From: Flavobacterium humidisoli
Lineage (GTDB): Bacteria > Bacteroidota > Bacteroidia > Flavobacteriales > Flavobacteriaceae
Assembly: GCF_023272795.1 (NCBI RefSeq)
Contig: NZ_CP096829.1
Coordinates: forward strand, 806,001-870,000
Direction: 5' to 3'
Length of the DNA stretch: 64,000 nt
Part shown: positions 60,678 through 64,000 of the stretch, one piece after another
How positions within the stretch are numbered: position 1 is the first letter of the stretch
Layout of the letters: each line of letters begins with the position of its first letter
The notes under the pieces: generated by a model
Seen by the model: only the letters and a program-made list of their open reading frames with translations
Database searches by the model: none
What the model was told of the DNA's origin: nothing
Position numbers and translations under genes: made by a program

Positions 60678-62180
60678 TTACTGTAATCCTTCGATTAAAG
60701 CGTTTAAAGCCTGAGTATCAAAAACAGTATTATTGCTTCTATTGAAAATTCCGAAACCGTTGTTTCCCATGCTTCCTTCATCCCAATAAAATGGTAATAA
60801 TCCGTTTGCTTTTGCTGTTTTTACCACTGTTTTTAAATAATAAGCTCTTGAATTTAAATGTAAAGTCAGAGCGTCTCCCGTTAAAGCTGTTCTTCGGATC
60901 GCTCCAAATTCTCCCAATAAAACTGGAATTCCCTTATCTACAAACTGCGTTTTCATTAATTTGAAGTTTTTCTCCAAATCTGCTTCCTCTCCCCAAGTGG
61001 CATTTCGTTCTGTATCGGTTGTAGAGTGAAAACCAGTTCCCCAATAATAAAACATTTTACCCCAAGTTTCGTCTTTGGTTAAACCAGCAAAGTTCCAAGG
61101 CGAATAATAATGCACTTCGACCATCATTCTGCCAGTTACTTTATCTACTGGCAATGTAGTCATTAATTTGTTTGTTTTTTCGATATCTGTTGTCGGACCT
61201 TGAACGACTAAAACACGAGAAGCATTTTTTCCTCCAGTTGAACGAACTGCATCAATAAAAGTTTGGTGGTAAGAAGTTAAAACTGCCATTTGAGCAGCAT
61301 CTTCAACCGCTGGTTCGTTGGCACTTGCAAAAAGCAAATGCTCGTCGAAACCTCTTAAATGTGTTGCAATTTGTTCCCAAAAGGCTTTTTGTTTGGCGTT
61401 GTTTTCTACTTTTTTGGCTTCGGTAATATTGTTTTCCAGCCATCCGCCGTCCCAGTGAATATTAACCAAAACGTACATATCATTATCGACGCAGTATTGC
61501 ACTACTTCTTTTACTCTGTTCAGCCATTCGGTTTTAATTTTTGCCGTTGAAGCATTTTCTAAATTCTGATTCCAAGAACACGGAATACGGATCGCATTGA
61601 AACCTTTTGCTTTTACAGCATCAATCAGCTCTTTAGTAACTTTTGGATTTCCCCAAGCGGTTTCACCTCCAGTTGCTTCCAAAGTATTTCCGATGTTCCA
61701 TCCGAGTTTAATCTTAGCTGCCAATTCAACTGCTGAACTTCCCATTCCAGAGGCATCTGCTGCAATTGGATTCGTATTATAACTTGGATATAAACCTGCT
61801 GTAGCTCCAGCCGCTTGAGAAACGGTAATTTCTGAAGCATTTCCTTCAGTAGAAGTTAATTTCAATACTGCATTTCGTACTGCTGTATCTACATTTTCTG
61901 AAGCCGTAATTTTTACAATCGTGCTTCCTGAAGTTCCAACTGCTTGACTTAATTTTATCCAGCTTACAGGATTGCTCAATGTCCAAGTAACGCCAGTAGA
62001 ATTAATCGTTACATCAATAGTTGTCTCTTTACTTTCAAAATCAATTTTATTTGTGCTCGAACTAAGTGTCTTTATAGATACAGGAGTTGTATCTTCTTTT
62101 TCAGAACTACAGGCTAAAACTCCTAAAAAAGCAAAACACAGGGCGAAGCTTAACAGGTAATCTTTAATTGTATTTTTCAT
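60678..62180 (-). CDS. BACON-domain GH5 endoglucanase, lipoprotein
   Basis: Start taken at 62180 (MKNTIKDYLLSFALCF), 500 residues; codons upstream have no RBS context. Lipobox at Cys24 (LAC). A BACON domain spans about 36-125 (VTWTLSNPVSWIKLSQ). The GH5 barrel follows: general acid/base Glu in FASANEPAVEDA and nucleophile Glu in PVLLGEFGAI. BACON-GH5 lipoproteins are typical surface endo-xyloglucanases of Bacteroidetes (GH5_4). Subfamily not verified. Confidence 0.93.
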   Translation of the reverse strand: MKNTIKDYLLSFALCFAFLGVLACSSEKEDTTPVSIKTLSSSTNKIDFESKETTIDVTINSTGVTWTLSNPVSWIKLSQAVGTSGSTIVKITASENVDTAVRNAVLKLTSTEGNASEITVSQAAGATAGLYPSYNTNPIAADASGMGSSAVELAAKIKLGWNIGNTLEATGGETAWGNPKVTKELIDAVKAKGFNAIRIPCSWNQNLENASTAKIKTEWLNRVKEVVQYCVDNDMYVLVNIHWDGGWLENNITEAKKVENNAKQKAFWEQIATHLRGFDEHLLFASANEPAVEDAAQMAVLTSYHQTFIDAVRSTGGKNASRVLVVQGPTTDIEKTNKLMTTLPVDKVTGRMMVEVHYYSPWNFAGLTKDETWGKMFYYWGTGFHSTTDTERNATWGEEADLEKNFKLMKTQFVDKGIPVLLGEFGAIRRTALTGDALTLHLNSRAYYLKTVVKTAKANGLLPFYWDEGSMGNNGFGIFNRSNNTVFDTQALNALIEGLQ

Positions 62181-62267
62181 CTTATTTGGTTTGGTGGTTA
62201 ACATCAACGCCAGCTTTAAAAGGGCTGGCGTTAATTATAGTTAGATTTTATCAAAAAAGAACAGTGG

Positions 62268-64000
62268 TTATTTTACTGTTACTTGAATTTCTTTTTTAAT
62301 ATCTCTTGAAGAAGTTCCAATTTTGATAGTGTATTTTCCTGGCTCAACTGTCCATTTTTTAGATGCAACATCGTAATAAGCCAATTCTTTTACTGGTACT
62401 TTAATTGTTACTTTTTCAGAGCCTCCTGCTTTCACAGAAGCTTTTTTGAAACCTTTTAATTCTTGTGCTGCACGGGTAATTTTAGAATCAGATTTAGAAG
62501 TATATAGTTGCACTACTTCTTTTCCGTCTACTTTTCCAGTGTTTTTAACCTCAACAGTAACTTCAATTACCTCATTTTGAGCGTAAGATTCTTTATTTGC
62601 TTTTGCATTATCAAGCGCAAAAGTTGTATATGATAATCCGTAACCGAAAGGATATAAAGGAGCCACATTTTTAGTGTCAAACCAACGGTATCCAATCAAG
62701 ATTCCTTCAGCATAATTTACAGTTTTATCTCCAGGGAAACTGTTTGTTGCATGTGCAGGAGAATCTTTTAACTGTTTAGGCATTGTCCAAGGCAATTTTC
62801 CTGACGGATTTACTTTTCCTAAAATTACATCTGCCAAAGCATTTCCTCCTTCAGAACCATTAAACCAGCTCCAAACTAAAGCAGAAGATTTTTGGCTTAC
62901 TTCATTAATATCAAAAGGAGCGCCGGCAATCATAACCACAATAGTTTTAGGGTTAGCTGCAGTAACTTTTCTAATTAATTCTTCTTGTCCGAAAGGCAGG
63001 TGCAAATCTCTTCTATCTGAAGCTTCTGTTTCATAATCGCGGTTTGAACCTGCAAAAATGATCGCAACATCAGAATTTTTAGCCGCTTCTACTGCTTCTT
63101 GTACTTTTGCATCATCTAATTTATCGATTGTTACGGGCCCTGTAGAAGTAATATTTCCTAAGTTTCCTTTATTTTTTTCATCGTAACGCTCTAAATATCC
63201 TTCAGCATAATTGATTTTTATTGATGAAGGCAGTCTATTTTTAAGACCTTCAAGCGGAGTAACTTCTCTTTTTGTTTTGACTCCTGCACCAAATCCGCCT
63301 AGAGCATTTTTCTTTGTCGCATTATTTCCAATAACGGCAATAGATTTTACTCCGTCTAGTTTTAATGGCAATGCATTATTATCGTTTTTCAACAACACGA
63401 TTGCTTCTGCAGCAATTTTGTAAGCATCTTGGTAATGTGCTTCAGTTGCAATGCTTCCTTTGGCACGCTCGCCTCCGCCCATTGCTTTAACTTGGAATAA
63501 AACTCTTAAAATTCGTTTTACATGCAGGTCAATTTCTTTTTCAGAAACTTCTCCAGATTTAACTGCGGCAATTAATTTATCGGCTAAGAAAAATTCATTG
63601 AAAGGTTTTGGTGTTCCCATTTCAATATCCAAACCATTTTTCAAAGCTTTTGCTGTAGAATGCACCGCTGCCCAATCTGAAACTACGATTCCTTTAAATC
63701 CCCATTCATCACGAAGGATTTTATTTAGCATATAATCATTTTCACATAAGTATTCGCCTCTAAATTTATTGTAAGCGCCCATTATACTATATGCTTTCGC
63801 TTCTTTTACTGAAGCTTCAAAAGCTGGAAGATAAATTTCACGAAGTGTACGCTCGTCAATTTGTACATCGACAAAATCACGATTGGTTTCCTGATTGTTT
63901 GCTGCGTAATGTTTTACACACGCCATTACATCTTTTTCTTGTAAACCAACAATCAACGGCACGGCGATTTTTTTATTCAAAAACGGATCTTCAGACATGT
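62268..64000 (-). CDS. GH3 beta-glucosidase (5' end beyond window)
   Basis: The visible part is 576 residues from the C-terminus; the frame stays open to the right edge, so the true start and signal peptide are not in the window. Features: KHYAANNQETNRDF, the nucleophile Asp in IVVSDWAAVHS, the second domain with VMIAGAPFDINEV, GYGLSYTTF, and a C-terminal fibronectin-III-like domain (VKNTGKVDGKEVVQLY). Likely a periplasmic exo-glucosidase acting after GH5. Confidence 0.94.
   Translation of the reverse strand, partial: MSEDPFLNKKIAVPLIVGLQEKDVMACVKHYAANNQETNRDFVDVQIDERTLREIYLPAFEASVKEAKAYSIMGAYNKFRGEYLCENDYMLNKILRDEWGFKGIVVSDWAAVHSTAKALKNGLDIEMGTPKPFNEFFLADKLIAAVKSGEVSEKEIDLHVKRILRVLFQVKAMGGGERAKGSIATEAHYQDAYKIAAEAIVLLKNDNNALPLKLDGVKSIAVIGNNATKKNALGGFGAGVKTKREVTPLEGLKNRLPSSIKINYAEGYLERYDEKNKGNLGNITSTGPVTIDKLDDAKVQEAVEAAKNSDVAIIFAGSNRDYETEASDRRDLHLPFGQEELIRKVTAANPKTIVVMIAGAPFDINEVSQKSSALVWSWFNGSEGGNALADVILGKVNPSGKLPWTMPKQLKDSPAHATNSFPGDKTVNYAEGILIGYRWFDTKNVAPLYPFGYGLSYTTFALDNAKANKESYAQNEVIEVTVEVKNTGKVDGKEVVQLYTSKSDSKITRAAQELKGFKKASVKAGGSEKVTIKVPVKELAYYDVASKKWTVEPGKYTIKIGTSSRDIKKEIQVTVK

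Overview
The window is AT-rich chromosomal DNA from a member of the Bacteroidetes, most likely a Flavobacterium. The evidence is the complete Bat aerotolerance operon, a TonB-dependent receptor with a carboxypeptidase-like N-terminal domain, a BACON-type glycanase, promoter elements of the TTG / TAnnTTTG type, and the general codon and base use. I see no tRNA, rRNA, CRISPR array, transposase or phage structural gene.

Layout. 1-2.1 kb: an SDR oxidoreductase and an aldo/keto reductase (both minus), separated by a perfect 30-bp inverted repeat. 2.3-12 kb: moxR, a DUF58 gene, an inserted four-helix-bundle (S23/IVS-like) gene, a membrane protein, then batA, batB, batC, batD and batE. A lipoprotein with a vWA domain converges on this operon. 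13.8-14.2 kb: a tandem array with a unit of about 147 bp. 14.2-20 kb: 5-formyl-THF cyclo-ligase, an aspartoacylase-like gene, uvrC and a patatin/outer-membrane barrel protein. 20.3-26.4 kb: aromatic amino-acid catabolism (hmgA, hppD, tryptophan 2,3-dioxygenase) with a second S23-like gene, a candidate small RNA, a DUF3108 protein and an M23 peptidase. 26.4-37.1 kb: pgi, a TonB receptor, rlpA-like, DinB-like, ArsC-like, yicC, gmk and nadD.

37.4-47.4 kb (all minus strand) is the most unusual part. It is a 12-gene island headed by an NrtR-type Nudix/winged-helix regulator. It holds a PRPP-synthetase-like gene, a nicotinamide phosphoribosyltransferase, two ADP-ribosylglycohydrolases, a NADAR protein, a KptA/Tpt1 RNA 2'-phosphotransferase, a metallophosphatase, a 2OG-Fe(II) oxygenase, a divergent short adenylosuccinate synthetase, and a vWA protein with a small helical partner. 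Two 21-bp palindromes (7+7+7, arms TTTGCGT/ACGCAAA) flank a good promoter in front of the PRPP-synthetase gene; one covers its -7 box. I infer a regulated system that returns ADP-ribose or nicotinamide, possibly from ADP-ribosylated RNA or protein, to NAD. Its core pair resembles the NAD-rebuilding NARP systems in composition.

47.5-55.8 kb: a PKD lipoprotein; a LysR gene divergent from a secreted DJ-1/PfpI protein and an iron alcohol dehydrogenase; gpsA, pheS and cvpA, with several unknown genes. 56-64 kb: a polysaccharide-degradation locus (GH95, SGNH acetylesterase, BACON-GH5, GH3) that runs off the right edge. Its composition fits a xyloglucan-type hemicellulose.

A second theme is the intergenic DNA. 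Many gaps hold a fold-back sequence, each built from its own short word repeated along one arm and in inverse orientation along the other. Both S23-like genes sit between inverted copies of such words, inside otherwise conserved operons.
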